A stretch of DNA of 64,000 nt from Dokdonella_A sp963834755 (GCA_963834755.1 CAWICQ010000013.1:1-64000); one strand, 5' to 3'; shown: positions 26,769 to 35,840, numbered from the stretch's first letter. A program made the numbers and translations. The notes: generated from the letters alone by a model not told the origin.

Positions 26769-28244
26769 CTACTGATCGCAGAGTCCATCGAAGCCGCTGA
26801 CAAAAATGCGCTCGTCGGTTTCGCCGGGTTGCCATTCGACCGAGCCGATGTCGGCCTTCGGGCCGGCGGTGCGTGGTGCGAGGCGTTGATCGAAGGTGAG
26901 AATGCCCGCGTCGCCCTGATCGATAGCCGGACTCGTCTGCTTGAGTGCATGCGTGAGCGTCAAGCCGCCGTTGTCGGCCAGTGGTTCGAGCTGGGGACAG
27001 GCGAAGAGCGTTCCGAGCGGCGGATTGATTGTCGACGAAGTGATCAGGTTGTTGGCGCTACCGATGGAGATTGTAGAAGTCCCACTCAGATCGCTCGGCC
27101 CGTTCGGTCCTGCGTTGTCGGCGATGATCGAGCTGTGCAGGGTCAGCGACGACGCAAACGAATACACGCCAGAGTAAATCGGCGAATGGTTGAATGCCAC
27201 CGTGGTGCTTGTCAGTGTCAAAGGAGCATGGGTGGATATGCCGCCGTAGCGTTGCGTCCCGGAGTTGCCCGATATCGTGCTGTTGATGATCGTGGCTGTG
27301 TAAGGCCCGTTGGGGAAGAAGTCGAGGCCACCGACGAAATCGGCTCGGTTTCCGGAGACCGTGGAAGCCGCGATGTTGACGTTGCCGCGCGCAAAAGCAC
27401 CTCCGCCAAAGCCATGGGCATTGTTCAGGGCGACTGCGGTGTTATCGCTGATGGTGCTGTAGAGCGCCTGGAAATTCCCTCGGACGTGGGCGCCACCGCC
27501 GATTGAATTGGCCCCATTCAAGGCAAACGCATGGCTATCGGTGATCGTGCTCGCGACCAGTCTCAGATCTCCCGCGGCAAAGACGCCCGCGCCGAGCGCG
27601 GGAATGGAAGCGGACGAACTCTCAACGATGCAGTGCGAGACCACCGAAACGAGCAGGTACACATTGGCTTTGGAATAGATGCAGCCACCGAACGGTTCAG
27701 TACTGCTGACGTTATAGCCGTTGGCGATCGTCAGGTCGGTAAAGCCCAGCGTACCCGCGCCGAAATGGTTGAAGACGGTCGAGTTATGGCCGCCATCGAT
27801 GGTGAGGTGGGAGGCTCCCGCGATCGGACCCTTCAGATACAAGTAGTCCTGATCCACTTCGATGGCCGGGCCACCGAGCGTGATCGTGCTGCAGGCCAGC
27901 GCCGACAGATCGATCACATCGCCGCTGCTCGCGCTGGCCACGGCACCTCGCAGTGTCCCGGGAACCGGAGTGCCGTCGTCGGAACACGAGATGACGGCGT
28001 GGGGCGTCGGTCCAGATGGTGAGGACGTGTGCACCGGCGCGGCGTGCGGCCGTGTCGCGTTTCCGCGCAGATAAGAAGGCAGCTCGAAAGCCGGGGCCAT
28101 GCGTCCCTGGGCGAGCGGCATCCGCGCGGGCGGCGCGTCGGCGGCCTGGGCGGCGGACAACGTCAGTCCGAGCGCGGTGGCAAGACAGGCGGCAAGGCGT
28201 GCCTGTCGGGGAATGGGCGAAAGGGTGAAAGTGTCAATCGTCAT
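26769..28244 (-). CDS. Secreted right-handed beta-helix protein (choice-of-anchor Q type), tandem paralog 1
   Basis: A 491-residue protein. Signal peptide: RLAACLATALGLTLSAAQAA. Beta-helix turns: HLTIDGGHNSTVFNHFGAG, NVYLLVSVVSHCIVES, DLRLVASTITDSHAF, NFQALYSTISDNTAV, NVNIAASTVSGNRADF and LTLHSSIIADNAGP. C-terminal block: LEPLADNGGLTLTHALKQ, DQRLAPRTAGPKADIGSVE, then RIFVSGFDGLCDQ. It is exactly the same length as the next gene upstream, and the tail matches the protein at 17278. The promoter-like element GTCCGGTT-N13-CGTA lies about 100 bp before the start. Function unknown, probably surface or extracellular. Confidence 0.85.
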   Translation of the reverse strand: MTIDTFTLSPIPRQARLAACLATALGLTLSAAQAADAPPARMPLAQGRMAPAFELPSYLRGNATRPHAAPVHTSSPSGPTPHAVISCSDDGTPVPGTLRGAVASASSGDVIDLSALACSTITLGGPAIEVDQDYLYLKGPIAGASHLTIDGGHNSTVFNHFGAGTLGFTDLTIANGYNVSSTEPFGGCIYSKANVYLLVSVVSHCIVESSSASIPALGAGVFAAGDLRLVASTITDSHAFALNGANSIGGGAHVRGNFQALYSTISDNTAVALNNAHGFGGGAFARGNVNIAASTVSGNRADFVGGLDFFPNGPYTATIINSTISGNSGTQRYGGISTHAPLTLTSTTVAFNHSPIYSGVYSFASSLTLHSSIIADNAGPNGPSDLSGTSTISIGSANNLITSSTINPPLGTLFACPQLEPLADNGGLTLTHALKQTSPAIDQGDAGILTFDQRLAPRTAGPKADIGSVEWQPGETDERIFVSGFDGLCDQ

Positions 28245-28345
28245 CGGCGGTGTCCGTCAAAAAGGGAATGCAGTCCTTGGCGTCCGCAACGGAATGGGAA
28301 GGGCGCGCATCGGTCCGGTGCAGGTCAGCCTGCACTCCGATCTTT

Positions 28346-28370
28346 TACGTATCCCGGGGCAAAACCGGAC
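28346..28370 (-). promoter_or_regulatory. Putative ECF-type promoter of beta-helix paralog 1
   Basis: On the minus strand, GTCCGGTT (28370-28363), 13 bases, CGTA (28349-28346), about 100 bp before the start at 28244. Same motif and spacing as at 17171 and 30054. A 9-bp hairpin (CACGCTCGC ... GCGAGCGTG, 28370-28396) abuts it upstream. Confidence 0.6.
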
Positions 28371-28461
28371 ACGCTCGCAAGGCGCAGGCGAGCGTGGCGG
28401 CCTGGAGGCTGTGGGGATCGCCGTTCCAGCGGAACGGCGCAGGGTTAGTCAGTGACAGACT

Positions 28462-29937
28462 TTACTCATCGCACACCAAGGGCCCATCGAAGCGGCTCAT
28501 GAACAAGCGGTCGTCTGTCTCGCCGGGTTGCCATTCGACTGCGCCGATGTCTGCGAAGAAGCCGGCGACGCGCGGTGCCCCGCGTTGATCGAAGGTGAGA
28601 AGGCTCCCACCACCCTGATCGATGGCCACGCTTGTGTGGTGGAGCGCATGGGTGCGGGTGTAGCCGCCATTATCGGCCAAAGGCTCGAGCTGAGGACAAC
28701 TTTGAATGTTGATGCCAGGCACCGGCAACAACAACGGTACGAGGATGAGGTTATGGTCGCCGTTGACGAAGGTTCCAGGTATGCCACCCAGATCGCTCTC
28801 TCCGCTCCTTCCGATGTTATCGGCGATGATCGAGCTAGTCAGCGTCAAGGTTGCTCCCATTGAGTACAACCCAGTTCCGGTAATAGTTTGCGAATGGTTG
28901 AACGCAACCGTGCTATGTGAAAGCGTCAGCGGCACATTGGTCGATATTCCTCCGACACCCCACGGCGATGTGTTGTTGGAGATCGTGCTGTTCGTGATCG
29001 TCGCTGTTGCGGACAGATTACCGACGAGCAGCATGCCGCCATGGTATTCGGCACGGTTTCCCGAAATCGTCGAAGCCATGATCCACACATTGCCCTTTGC
29101 AAACACGCCTCCAGCGTGGCTGTCGAAGTAATAGCTATGGTCATACGCAGTGTTGTCGCTGATCGTGCTGTAGATGGCATCGAACTCGCCAACGACATAG
29201 GCGCCTCCACCTTGAGCACCCCCAAGTGCGGCGTAAGCATGGCTGTTTGTGATGGTGCTGCGGCCGAGTTGCAGATTGCCTTCGGCGTACACGCCGGCCC
29301 CGCGCGCCTGATGGTAGCCAGTGGTCTCCGCGCTGCAATCTGTGATCACTGAGTCGGCGAGGTACACATCGGCCGTGGAAGAGATGCAGCCTCCGCTCGC
29401 AGCATTGCCGCTCGTGTAGTAACCGTTCGCGATCGTCAGATCGTAAATGGCCAGCATGCCGGCGCCGGTGTGTTTGAAGATTCTCGAATGCGCGTTGCCG
29501 TCGATGGTGAGATGAGCAGATCCAGGTCCGAGAAAGGACAGGTTGTCCTGAGGGACTGCGATTTCCGAGCCCAGCGTGATCGTGCTGCACACCATCAGGA
29601 GCGTCGACAGATCGATCGTGTCGCCGCTCATCGCTGCGGCCACTTGTGCGCGCAGGCTGTTTGGGTTGTTGATGTCGTCGACGCAGGTCGTCACCGCACG
29701 AGGCGTCGGCGCACGGCCGTCGGGAGCCTGTCTTGGCGCGGCATGGAGCGCCGCCGCCTTCGCGCGAACATCTGCAGGCAGCTCCAAAGCGGAGGCCACG
29801 CGGTCTTGACCACGCGCTTGCGCGCGGGCTGGTTCGCCCTGGGCTGTGGACAGCGTAAGGCCGAGCGCAACGGCCAAAGCGGCCGCCAGGCGCGTGGCGC
29901 GTGGCCGGTGCGAAAACGTGAAAGAACGAATCGACAT
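28462..29937 (-). CDS. Secreted right-handed beta-helix protein (choice-of-anchor Q type), tandem paralog 2
   Basis: A 491-residue protein from ATG 29937. Signal peptide: RLAAALAVALGLTLSTAQG, nearly the same as in paralog 1. Strand turns: HLTIDGNAHSRIFKHTGAG, DVYLADSVITDCSAE, NLQLGRSTITNSHAYA, EFDAIYSTISDNTAY, NVWIMASTISGNRAEY and LTLTSSIIADNIGR. C-terminal block: LEPLADNGGYTRTHALHH, DQRGAPRVAGFFADIGAVE, then the tail LFMSRFDGPLVCDE, with Arg in place of the Gly found in its relatives. Equal length and matched blocks indicate a tandem duplication with the neighbouring gene. The shared promoter-like element is at 30030-30054. Confidence 0.85.
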   Translation of the reverse strand: MSIRSFTFSHRPRATRLAAALAVALGLTLSTAQGEPARAQARGQDRVASALELPADVRAKAAALHAAPRQAPDGRAPTPRAVTTCVDDINNPNSLRAQVAAAMSGDTIDLSTLLMVCSTITLGSEIAVPQDNLSFLGPGSAHLTIDGNAHSRIFKHTGAGMLAIYDLTIANGYYTSGNAASGGCISSTADVYLADSVITDCSAETTGYHQARGAGVYAEGNLQLGRSTITNSHAYAALGGAQGGGAYVVGEFDAIYSTISDNTAYDHSYYFDSHAGGVFAKGNVWIMASTISGNRAEYHGGMLLVGNLSATATITNSTISNNTSPWGVGGISTNVPLTLSHSTVAFNHSQTITGTGLYSMGATLTLTSSIIADNIGRSGESDLGGIPGTFVNGDHNLILVPLLLPVPGINIQSCPQLEPLADNGGYTRTHALHHTSVAIDQGGGSLLTFDQRGAPRVAGFFADIGAVEWQPGETDDRLFMSRFDGPLVCDE

Positions 29938-30029
29938 GACGGTATCCCCAAAGCAGGTTCGGAACCGGGGAAGGCGCACGCGTCTGCCAGACGCGCTCGT
30001 CGCACATCACGTCGGTTGTGCCTAACTTG

Positions 30030-30054
30030 TACGAGTTTCCGTGCGAAACCGGAC
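30030..30054 (-). promoter_or_regulatory. Putative ECF-type promoter of beta-helix paralog 2
   Basis: On the minus strand, GTCCGGTT (30054-30047), 13 bases, CGTA (30033-30030), about 93 bp before the start at 29937. Confidence 0.6.
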
Positions 30055-30176
30055 AGGGACTGTCGCCTGTGGGTTGCGCGGTACCGCCGCGATGGGCCCA
30101 GGGCCGGGGATCGACCCGTGAAAACGCTTCCGGTACTTCACCGCGACGGTCGAAACACCAAAGGAGTGTCAGCCCT

Positions 30177-30662
30177 TCACACTTCCTCAAACCGATTCGC
30201 CGCGACATTCTTGCGCACCCGCGCCGGATCCCAGATGCGTCCGTTCATTGCAATGTAGACGCCATCGGGCAAGCTCTGCACGGCGCCGACGGCGCAGCCG
30301 ATGTTGAATACGGCGTCCGATCCCTTGAACAGCGCCGGGTTCAACGCGCCGGTGAGCACGATGACTTTGCCGGCGATGCCGCCGAGCGCGCGCGCTGTTT
30401 CGACCATCGTGTCGGTGCCGTGCGTGACCAGCACCTGCCGGTGCGGCTGGCGTTCGATCGCGGTGCGGATCTGCGCGCGGTCGTTGTTGTCCATGTGGAG
30501 GCTGTCCTTGCGCAGCACGGGCACGACTTCGAACGTGAACGCGACGCCGAGCGCTTCGAGGATTTCGCCAATCTGCGGCGCACCGATCTGGAACGTCGAC
30601 TTGTCGTCGAAATAGATCTTGTCGATCGTGCCGCCGGTGGTGACGATGGTGAGATGCTGCAT
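30177..30662 (-). CDS. Short asparaginase-domain protein
   Basis: A 161-residue protein from ATG 30662. It has both catalytic strings of type I/II asparaginases: TIVTTGGTIDK (TGGT with the first Thr) and VLVTHGTDTMVETA (second Thr and Asp). It ends after the N-terminal domain; full asparaginases are about 330 residues, so the C-terminal domain is absent. Short stand-alone versions exist as a conserved proteobacterial family; whether they hydrolyse asparagine is not established. No frameshifted remainder of a second domain is visible downstream. Confidence 0.8.
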   Translation of the reverse strand: MQHLTIVTTGGTIDKIYFDDKSTFQIGAPQIGEILEALGVAFTFEVVPVLRKDSLHMDNNDRAQIRTAIERQPHRQVLVTHGTDTMVETARALGGIAGKVIVLTGALNPALFKGSDAVFNIGCAVGAVQSLPDGVYIAMNGRIWDPARVRKNVAANRFEEV

Positions 30663-30781
30663 GCGGCCTTCCGGGAGGGCGGGCACGGCGTGTGCGCGGT
30701 CGGCGCATTCTACGAAGAACGGCGCCTCGCGTTGAAGGTCTTGCGCAGCAACAATGAAGAGCGCTTTGCCGCGTTGCGGCT

Positions 30782-32446
30782 CTAGGCGCGCTTCGTGTCT
30801 GTCCTTGCGGCGCGAACCGATTGGACGTTCGAAAGTCGCGACAGGCCGTGATCGAGAAAGAGCGCAAGGTCAGGCCCGATCGAACCATCGCCGCTTCGTT
30901 CCGCCCGCGCGGCGCTGCGCGTGAGCAGCGCGGCCGCAAAGGTGCGCGCAAGCGTCAGCGCGAGCCCACGTGCGCCGGCTTCCAGGGCGTCGCGATCTCC
31001 GTTGCGTTCGTGGAACCAGCGCGCGGCCGCGGCGAGCGCGGCGTCGATCGCGCCGGCATGGGCGGGCACGTCGCGCAGGACATCCTCGATTCCGATTCGC
31101 AGTGGATCGATACCGGATTTCCCCATCGCGCGCAGCACATCGAGCGCGAGCACGTTGGTGGTGCCTTCCCAGATCGGATACACCTGCGCATCGCGCAGCA
31201 GCAGCGGAATGCCGGTGTTCTCGACGTAGCCGGCACCGCCGAATGCTTCGCAGGTTTCCGAGGCGATGCGCACGGCGAGCTTGCCGGTCCAGAGCTTGGC
31301 GAGCGGCGTCAGCAGGCGCAGCAGCGCGCGCTCGTCGTCGTTCGCGACGCCGTGTTCGACTCGGCCGAGCAGGGCGACGACGAAGAATCCGAGCTCGAAT
31401 GCGGCTACGAATTCGGCGTGCATCGCGGCGAGTGTCGCGGCGTGCAGCGGTTGTTCGATCAGCGGGCGGCCGAACGCGCTGCGGCGTCGCGCGTAGTCGA
31501 TCGCGAGTGCGAGACAGCGTCGCATCGTCGCCAACGCGCAGATCGTGTTCCATGTGCGCGTCACGTTGAGCACCGGTGCGATCATGCGCACGCCGTGCGC
31601 GAGCTCGCCGACCGGTTCGGCGATGGTGTTTTCGAGATGGATTTCCGCTGTCGGCAGCTCGCGCGTGCCGAGCTTGTCCTTGAGCCGATCGATGCGGATG
31701 CCGTTCCAGCGTCCATCCTGCGTGCGCGTTTCCACGTAGAACAATGCGAGCGCGTCCGCGCCTTCGCTGGCGCGTGCGTGGTTGTCTGCGTCCGGTCGCG
31801 CCAGCGTCAAGGCCATTTCGCCGACGACGGCCGAGGTGAACCATTTGCGGCCGTTGAGACGCCAGATGCCATCACCGCCGCGATGTGCGGTCGTTGCCGT
31901 CGCGCCGACGTCGGAGCCGCCGCCGGTTTCGGTCATCCATTGGCCGGACAACCACAGCGCGCCGGTTTCGCGCGCGAGCAGATGCGGCAGCGCGCTGTTC
32001 ATCAGCGCGACATTGCCGGACGCTTTCAATGCCGTCGCGGCGCCATCGCTCATCGCGAGCGGACAGGTGTAGAACTCGCTCGCGACGTGATAGAGATAGA
32101 CGCGAGCGAACTGATCGACGCGCGCGAACTCGGCGAAGCGCGCGTCGTGTCCCGCGGCGACGAAACCAAACCGTGTCGTCAGCGCCGCGCCGTGACGCCA
32201 TGCGGGCGTGATTTCGATGCGGTCGATGCGCTCGCCCCACGCATCCCATTGCGTGAGCGTCGGCTCGGTCGGTGCGCGCGATCGCGCCGTGCGCCAGGCC
32301 TCTGCGGCGTGCGCGCCGAGTGCCTCGAGATCGGGTTCGATCGTGTCGAGGATCGTCTTCGGCAACGCGTGCGCAAGATGCGCGCGCAACACGCGATCGT
32401 CGGAATACTGCTCAGCGAGATCCGGGCCGGCCTGAACGAAATCCAT
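30782..32446 (-). CDS. Acyl-CoA dehydrogenase, AidB-like
   Basis: A 554-residue flavoenzyme. Signature strings: WMTETGGGSDVGAT, WRLNGRKWFTSAVVGEMAL, TWNTICALATMRRCLALAIDYA, EAFGGAGYVENTGIPLLLRDA and YPIWEGTTNVLALDVLRAM. The length and extended N-terminal helical region match the AidB group of the alkylation-damage response more than chain-length-specific dehydrogenases. The frame is open to 33034, but residues before MDFVQAGPDLAEQYS lie over the azoreductase gene and are Arg-rich shadow, so the start is set at 32446. The azoreductase gene, same strand, lies 83 bp upstream. Confidence 0.88.
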   Translation of the reverse strand: MDFVQAGPDLAEQYSDDRVLRAHLAHALPKTILDTIEPDLEALGAHAAEAWRTARSRAPTEPTLTQWDAWGERIDRIEITPAWRHGAALTTRFGFVAAGHDARFAEFARVDQFARVYLYHVASEFYTCPLAMSDGAATALKASGNVALMNSALPHLLARETGALWLSGQWMTETGGGSDVGATATTAHRGGDGIWRLNGRKWFTSAVVGEMALTLARPDADNHARASEGADALALFYVETRTQDGRWNGIRIDRLKDKLGTRELPTAEIHLENTIAEPVGELAHGVRMIAPVLNVTRTWNTICALATMRRCLALAIDYARRRSAFGRPLIEQPLHAATLAAMHAEFVAAFELGFFVVALLGRVEHGVANDDERALLRLLTPLAKLWTGKLAVRIASETCEAFGGAGYVENTGIPLLLRDAQVYPIWEGTTNVLALDVLRAMGKSGIDPLRIGIEDVLRDVPAHAGAIDAALAAAARWFHERNGDRDALEAGARGLALTLARTFAAALLTRSAARAERSGDGSIGPDLALFLDHGLSRLSNVQSVRAARTDTKRA

Positions 32447-32529
32447 GCGCGAACGACGATACGCGCGCGTTCGGAGGCCAGCAAGCGCAACGCGCTCGCG
32501 ATGCGGGATCGCGACCGCGCGTTGCGGTT

Positions 32530-33114
32530 CTATGCTGCGGCGGGCAAGCGCGCGTCGATCGCGGCGTGCGCGGCGTTCACCGATTTGGCGCGCTGCTCGG
32601 GGCTGATACCGACGCCCTCGGCGCGCACGAACTCGACGTCCGTGATGCCGATGAAGCCGAACACATGGCGCAGGTACGCTTCCTGGAAGTCGAAATCCAC
32701 GCGCCCACTGTCGGCGCCGTAGAAGCCACCGCGTGCCGAGGCAATGATGACCTTGCGTCCGCCGGCGAGCCCTTCGACGCCATTCGGACCGTGGCGAAAG
32801 GTCTTTCCGGCGATCACGATGCGGTCGATCCAGGCCTTGAGCTGGCTCGGGATGCCGAAGTTGTACATCGGCGCGCCGATCACGACGATGTCCGCGGCGA
32901 GGAATTCGTCCAGCAGCGCGCCGCCGTCGCGAGCGGCCGCGTCCGCGGCGTCGGCGACCGGCATCCAGTGCGGCAGCGGCTCGGCGGCGAGGTCGCGATA
33001 CTGGACCGTGAGTCCCGGTTCGCGGCGCTTCCACGCCGCCACGATCGCCGCGCTGAGGTCACGGGAGACCGAATGCGCGCCCAGCGCGCTGGAGTCGATG
33101 TGCAGGAGTTTCAT
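32530..33114 (-). CDS. azoR: FMN-dependent NADH-azoreductase
   Basis: A 194-residue flavodoxin-fold protein. It opens MKLLHIDSSALGAHSVSR (phosphate-binding loop) and carries the family string PMYNFGIPSQLKAWIDRI-VIAGKTF, then KVIIASARGGFYG. AzoR enzymes reduce azo and quinone compounds with NADH and FMN. The start at 33114 is supported by the family N-terminus. It is divergent from a LysR gene (115-bp gap), the usual arrangement in which the regulator controls the oxidoreductase. Confidence 0.93.
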   Translation of the reverse strand: MKLLHIDSSALGAHSVSRDLSAAIVAAWKRREPGLTVQYRDLAAEPLPHWMPVADAADAAARDGGALLDEFLAADIVVIGAPMYNFGIPSQLKAWIDRIVIAGKTFRHGPNGVEGLAGGRKVIIASARGGFYGADSGRVDFDFQEAYLRHVFGFIGITDVEFVRAEGVGISPEQRAKSVNAAHAAIDARLPAAA

Positions 33115-33229
33115 GGTGAAACCTCGGGTTCGTGCCGGAACGATCTCGGCCTGCGAGCAACCTAAGGCGTGGACGATCACATGATAAGTCGGCAATAATC
33201 GGATAGATCGTTCGTCCAGGAGAACAATC

Positions 33230-34195
33230 ATGGCCTTTTCCGACGGCGCGCTGGCCGATCTCAATGACTTGCGCTTCTTTGCCGCGGTCGTCGAACACGG
33301 TGGGTTTTCCGCGGCGGCGCGCGCGCTCGGCGTGCCCAAATCGCGGCTCAGCAAACGCGTCGCGCTGCTCGAAGAACGGCTCGGCGTACGCCTGCTTCAG
33401 CGCACGACGCGGCGTTTTGCCATCACCGAAGTGGGCGAGCGTTTCAACGCGCATTGCCGCGCGATGCTCGAGGAAGCGCAGGCCGCGCAGGATGCCGTCG
33501 ACGAACTGCGCGCCGAGCCGCGCGGTATCGTGCGCGTGAGTTGTCCGATCTCGCTCGTGCAGACCGTGCTCGCGCACGTGCTGCCGGATTTCCTTGCCCA
33601 GCATCCGAAAGTGCAGGTGCGGCTGGTGGCGAGCAACCGCCGCGTCGATGTGATCAACGAAGGCTTCGACATCGCGATCCGCGTGCGCACCAAGCTCGAC
33701 ACCGATGCGGCGCTCGTGGTGCGCAGTTTTGGCCATTCGCGCGTGCTGCTGGCTGCGAATCCGAAATTCCTCGACGAGAACGGCCGGCCAGCGACGCCGC
33801 AGGATCTCGAGCGGCTGCCATTGCTCTCGCAGTTCGAACACGACGGCGCGCAGGTGCTCGAGCTGCTCGATGGATCGGGCGCGAAAGTCACGGTCGAAAT
33901 GCGCGCGCGCCTGATCTGCGGCGAATTCGGCGTGCTTTACGAGGCCGCCAAACGCGGCATGGGCATCACCGCGCTGCCCGAATTCGTGTGCGCACCGGCG
34001 ATCACGCGCGGCGAGCTCGAGGTCGTGCTGCCGGCATGGAGCATTCCGCAAGGCATGGCGCACTTCGTCTATCCGAGTCGCCGCGGACTTTTGCCGTCGG
34101 TGCGCGCGTTCGTCGATTTCCTCGCCGAGCGGCTGCCGGACACGATGCGGATCAAGCACGAGCAGTGCATGAAGCGCGACGACTCCGTCGTGTGA
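33230..34195 (+). CDS. LysR family transcriptional regulator
   Basis: A 321-residue protein from ATG 33230 with AGGAG upstream. N-terminal winged helix: DLNDLRFFAAVVEHGGFSAA, ALGVPKSRLSKRVALLEERL-GVRLLQRTTRRF. The effector domain includes GIVRVSCPISLVQTVLAHVL and GVLYEAAKRGMGITALPEF. It probably regulates the divergent azoR; AT-richer sequence near 33180-33210 (ACATGATAAG, GCAATAATCGGATA) in the shared intergenic region could hold both the promoters and the binding site. The inducer is unknown. Confidence 0.9.
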   Translation: MAFSDGALADLNDLRFFAAVVEHGGFSAAARALGVPKSRLSKRVALLEERLGVRLLQRTTRRFAITEVGERFNAHCRAMLEEAQAAQDAVDELRAEPRGIVRVSCPISLVQTVLAHVLPDFLAQHPKVQVRLVASNRRVDVINEGFDIAIRVRTKLDTDAALVVRSFGHSRVLLAANPKFLDENGRPATPQDLERLPLLSQFEHDGAQVLELLDGSGAKVTVEMRARLICGEFGVLYEAAKRGMGITALPEFVCAPAITRGELEVVLPAWSIPQGMAHFVYPSRRGLLPSVRAFVDFLAERLPDTMRIKHEQCMKRDDSVV

Positions 34196-34297
34196 GGCGG
34201 AATCGCGACGTGCCGCCACCGTCCGCGCCGATTTCCGGACGCGCTTTGGCGCATTTCGCTTGCGGCGAAGGCCACCACACCGCGCTATGCTCTTGCC

Positions 34298-34747
34298 ATG
34301 AGCATGATCATGACGAGGGCCGAGGTCCTCGCGTTCTTGCGCTCGCATACGTTGGGCGTCGTCGCAACGGTGTCCGAGCACGGCGCGCCGGAGGCGGCCG
34401 TCGTCGGCATCGCGGTGTCCGACACGCTCGAGATCGTGTTCGATACGCTGCGCACGACACGCAAATACCGCAACATCCAGCGCGAGTCCCGCGTCTCGCT
34501 GGTCGTCGGCTGGGGCGACGAGGGCACGTTGCAGATCGACGGCGTTGCGGACGAGCCGGCGGGCACCGAGCTTGAGCGCCTGCGCGACGTCTACTTCGCC
34601 GCCGATCCGAGCGGCCGCGAGCGCCTCGACTGGAAGGGCATCACGCATCTGCGCATCCGGCCCACATGGATGCGCTTCAGCGACTTCCGCGCGGCGCCGC
34701 CACGCATCGTCGAGCTCGATGCGCAGGCGTTGGCGCGCCCCGACTGA
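34298..34747 (+). CDS. Pyridoxamine 5'-phosphate oxidase-like flavin-binding protein
   Basis: A 149-residue split-barrel protein: LAFLRSHTLGVVATVSEHGA, PEAAVVGIAVSDTLEIVFDT, TTRKYRNIQRESRVSLVVGW and TLQIDGVADEP fit the PNPOx-like FMN-binding family. Members range from general stress proteins to F420/FMN oxidoreductases, and the true substrate is not shown. Alternative in-frame ATG at 34307. It stands alone, convergent with the DUF2069 gene. Confidence 0.82.
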   Translation: MSMIMTRAEVLAFLRSHTLGVVATVSEHGAPEAAVVGIAVSDTLEIVFDTLRTTRKYRNIQRESRVSLVVGWGDEGTLQIDGVADEPAGTELERLRDVYFAADPSGRERLDWKGITHLRIRPTWMRFSDFRAAPPRIVELDAQALARPD

Positions 34748-34765
34748 TTGGCGCCGGCGGTTCGA

Positions 34766-35107
34766 CTAACCGTGACGGCGGCGCTCGCGCACCCCGCTCC
34801 AGCCGACCGCGCCGATCAAGAGTGCGCAGAGCGCGCTTTCGAGTATCGCCGGCACGCGTGCGGTGGGCGTCGTCCACGCCGCGACGATGCCATGGCAGAA
34901 GAACACGAGCGCGACCACGCCGGCCCAGAACAACGCGCGGCGAAGCCCGCGACGGAGCGCGGCGAGCGGCAGCAGCAGCGGCGGCAGCGTCAGCATGAGC
35001 GCGATCCAGGGCGATCCGGTCGCCGGCGGCGCGATCGCCAGGTACCAGGCGAACTGCAGCAGAACCAGCGCGATCCACACCAGAGCGCCCAAGCCGTCGG
35101 TGCTCAT
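34766..35107 (-). CDS. DUF2069 small membrane protein
   Basis: A 113-residue protein with four hydrophobic segments (GALVWIALVLLQFAWYLAI, WIALMLTLPPLLLPLAAL, FWAGVVALVFFCHGIVAAW, and SALCALLIGAVGW). Size, layout and position directly after wrbA agree with DUF2069, a conserved inner-membrane family of unknown role. Start and wrbA stop overlap as ATGA, so the pair is one operon. Confidence 0.82.
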   Translation of the reverse strand: MSTDGLGALVWIALVLLQFAWYLAIAPPATGSPWIALMLTLPPLLLPLAALRRGLRRALFWAGVVALVFFCHGIVAAWTTPTARVPAILESALCALLIGAVGWSGVRERRRHG

Positions 35108-35703
35108 TCGCGACGCTCCAGTCGCGACGCGACCTCGGCGACGCGTTGGCCGAGCACGCGCGCGAGCAAGCGCTCGTCCTCGCTGATCGGATGCTGGTCG
35201 GACGTGCCGGCGACGTGGCTCGCGCCATACGGCGATCCGCCACCTCGCGTGCGATTCAACGCGGCCTCGGTGTATGGAATTCCGACGATCAGCATGCCGT
35301 GATGAAGCAGCGGCAGCATCATCGAAACGAGCGTCGTTTCCTGCCCGCCGTGCTGCGTGCTGGTTGAAGTGAAGACGCCGGCGGGTTTGCCCGCGAGCGT
35401 GCCGGAAATCCAGTCGCCGACGGTCGCATCGAGAAAATATTTCAGCGGTGCGGCCATGTTGCCGAATCGCGTCGGACTGCCGAGCACGAGGCCTGCGCAT
35501 TCGCGCAGGTCGTCAAGCGTTGCGTACGGCGCGCCTTCATCGGGCTCGGGCGGCGATGATGTTTCGGTGACCGGCGCAACCGGCGGCACGCTGCGCAATC
35601 GCGCGGCGCAACCCGGCACTTCCTCGACGCCGCGCGCGACCAGGCGAGCGAGCTGCGCCGTCTTGCCGTTGCGGCTGTAGTAGAGGACCAGGATTTCGCG
35701 CAT
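35104..35703 (-). CDS. wrbA: NAD(P)H:quinone oxidoreductase, WrbA type
   Basis: A 199-residue flavodoxin-like protein. It opens ILVLYYSRNGKTAQLARL (FMN phosphate loop) and has the family strings GSPTRFGNMAAPLKYFLDAT, KPAGVFTSTSTQHGGQETTL, and PYTEAALNRTRGGGSPYGASH. WrbA reduces quinones by two electrons, which limits oxidative stress. The start at 35703 excludes an N-terminal extension that is not family-like. Overlaps the DUF2069 gene. Confidence 0.95.
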   Translation of the reverse strand: MREILVLYYSRNGKTAQLARLVARGVEEVPGCAARLRSVPPVAPVTETSSPPEPDEGAPYATLDDLRECAGLVLGSPTRFGNMAAPLKYFLDATVGDWISGTLAGKPAGVFTSTSTQHGGQETTLVSMMLPLLHHGMLIVGIPYTEAALNRTRGGGSPYGASHVAGTSDQHPISEDERLLARVLGQRVAEVASRLERRE

Positions 35704-35764
35704 GAGGTTCGAGATGTTTCCCTGCGTCGCCGACGAAGTGTTCGTTCGAGCTTGTGCCAGGCCA

Positions 35765-35800
35765 CCCCCTCTCCTGCTCGCGGGAGAGGCAGCGTGAGGG
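35765..35800. repeat. REP-type palindrome (family A)
   Basis: CCCTCTCCTGCTCGCGGGAGAG followed by GCAGCGTGAGGG, a single unit between wrbA and the BrkB gene, which point away from each other. Confidence 0.8.
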
Positions 35801-35840
35801 CCAGCTTGGTCCATCCTTCCCGCTGCGCTAGTCTCGACGC

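Noticed and set aside
17278..30054. Beta-helix genes considered as autotransporters or polysaccharide lyases
   Set aside because: No barrel domain and no lyase catalytic motif; the C-terminal blocks match choice-of-anchor Q instead.
32447..33034. N-terminal 196 residues of the frame containing the AidB-like dehydrogenase
   Set aside because: They lie over azoR in another frame, are Arg-rich and not family-like; not a real fusion.
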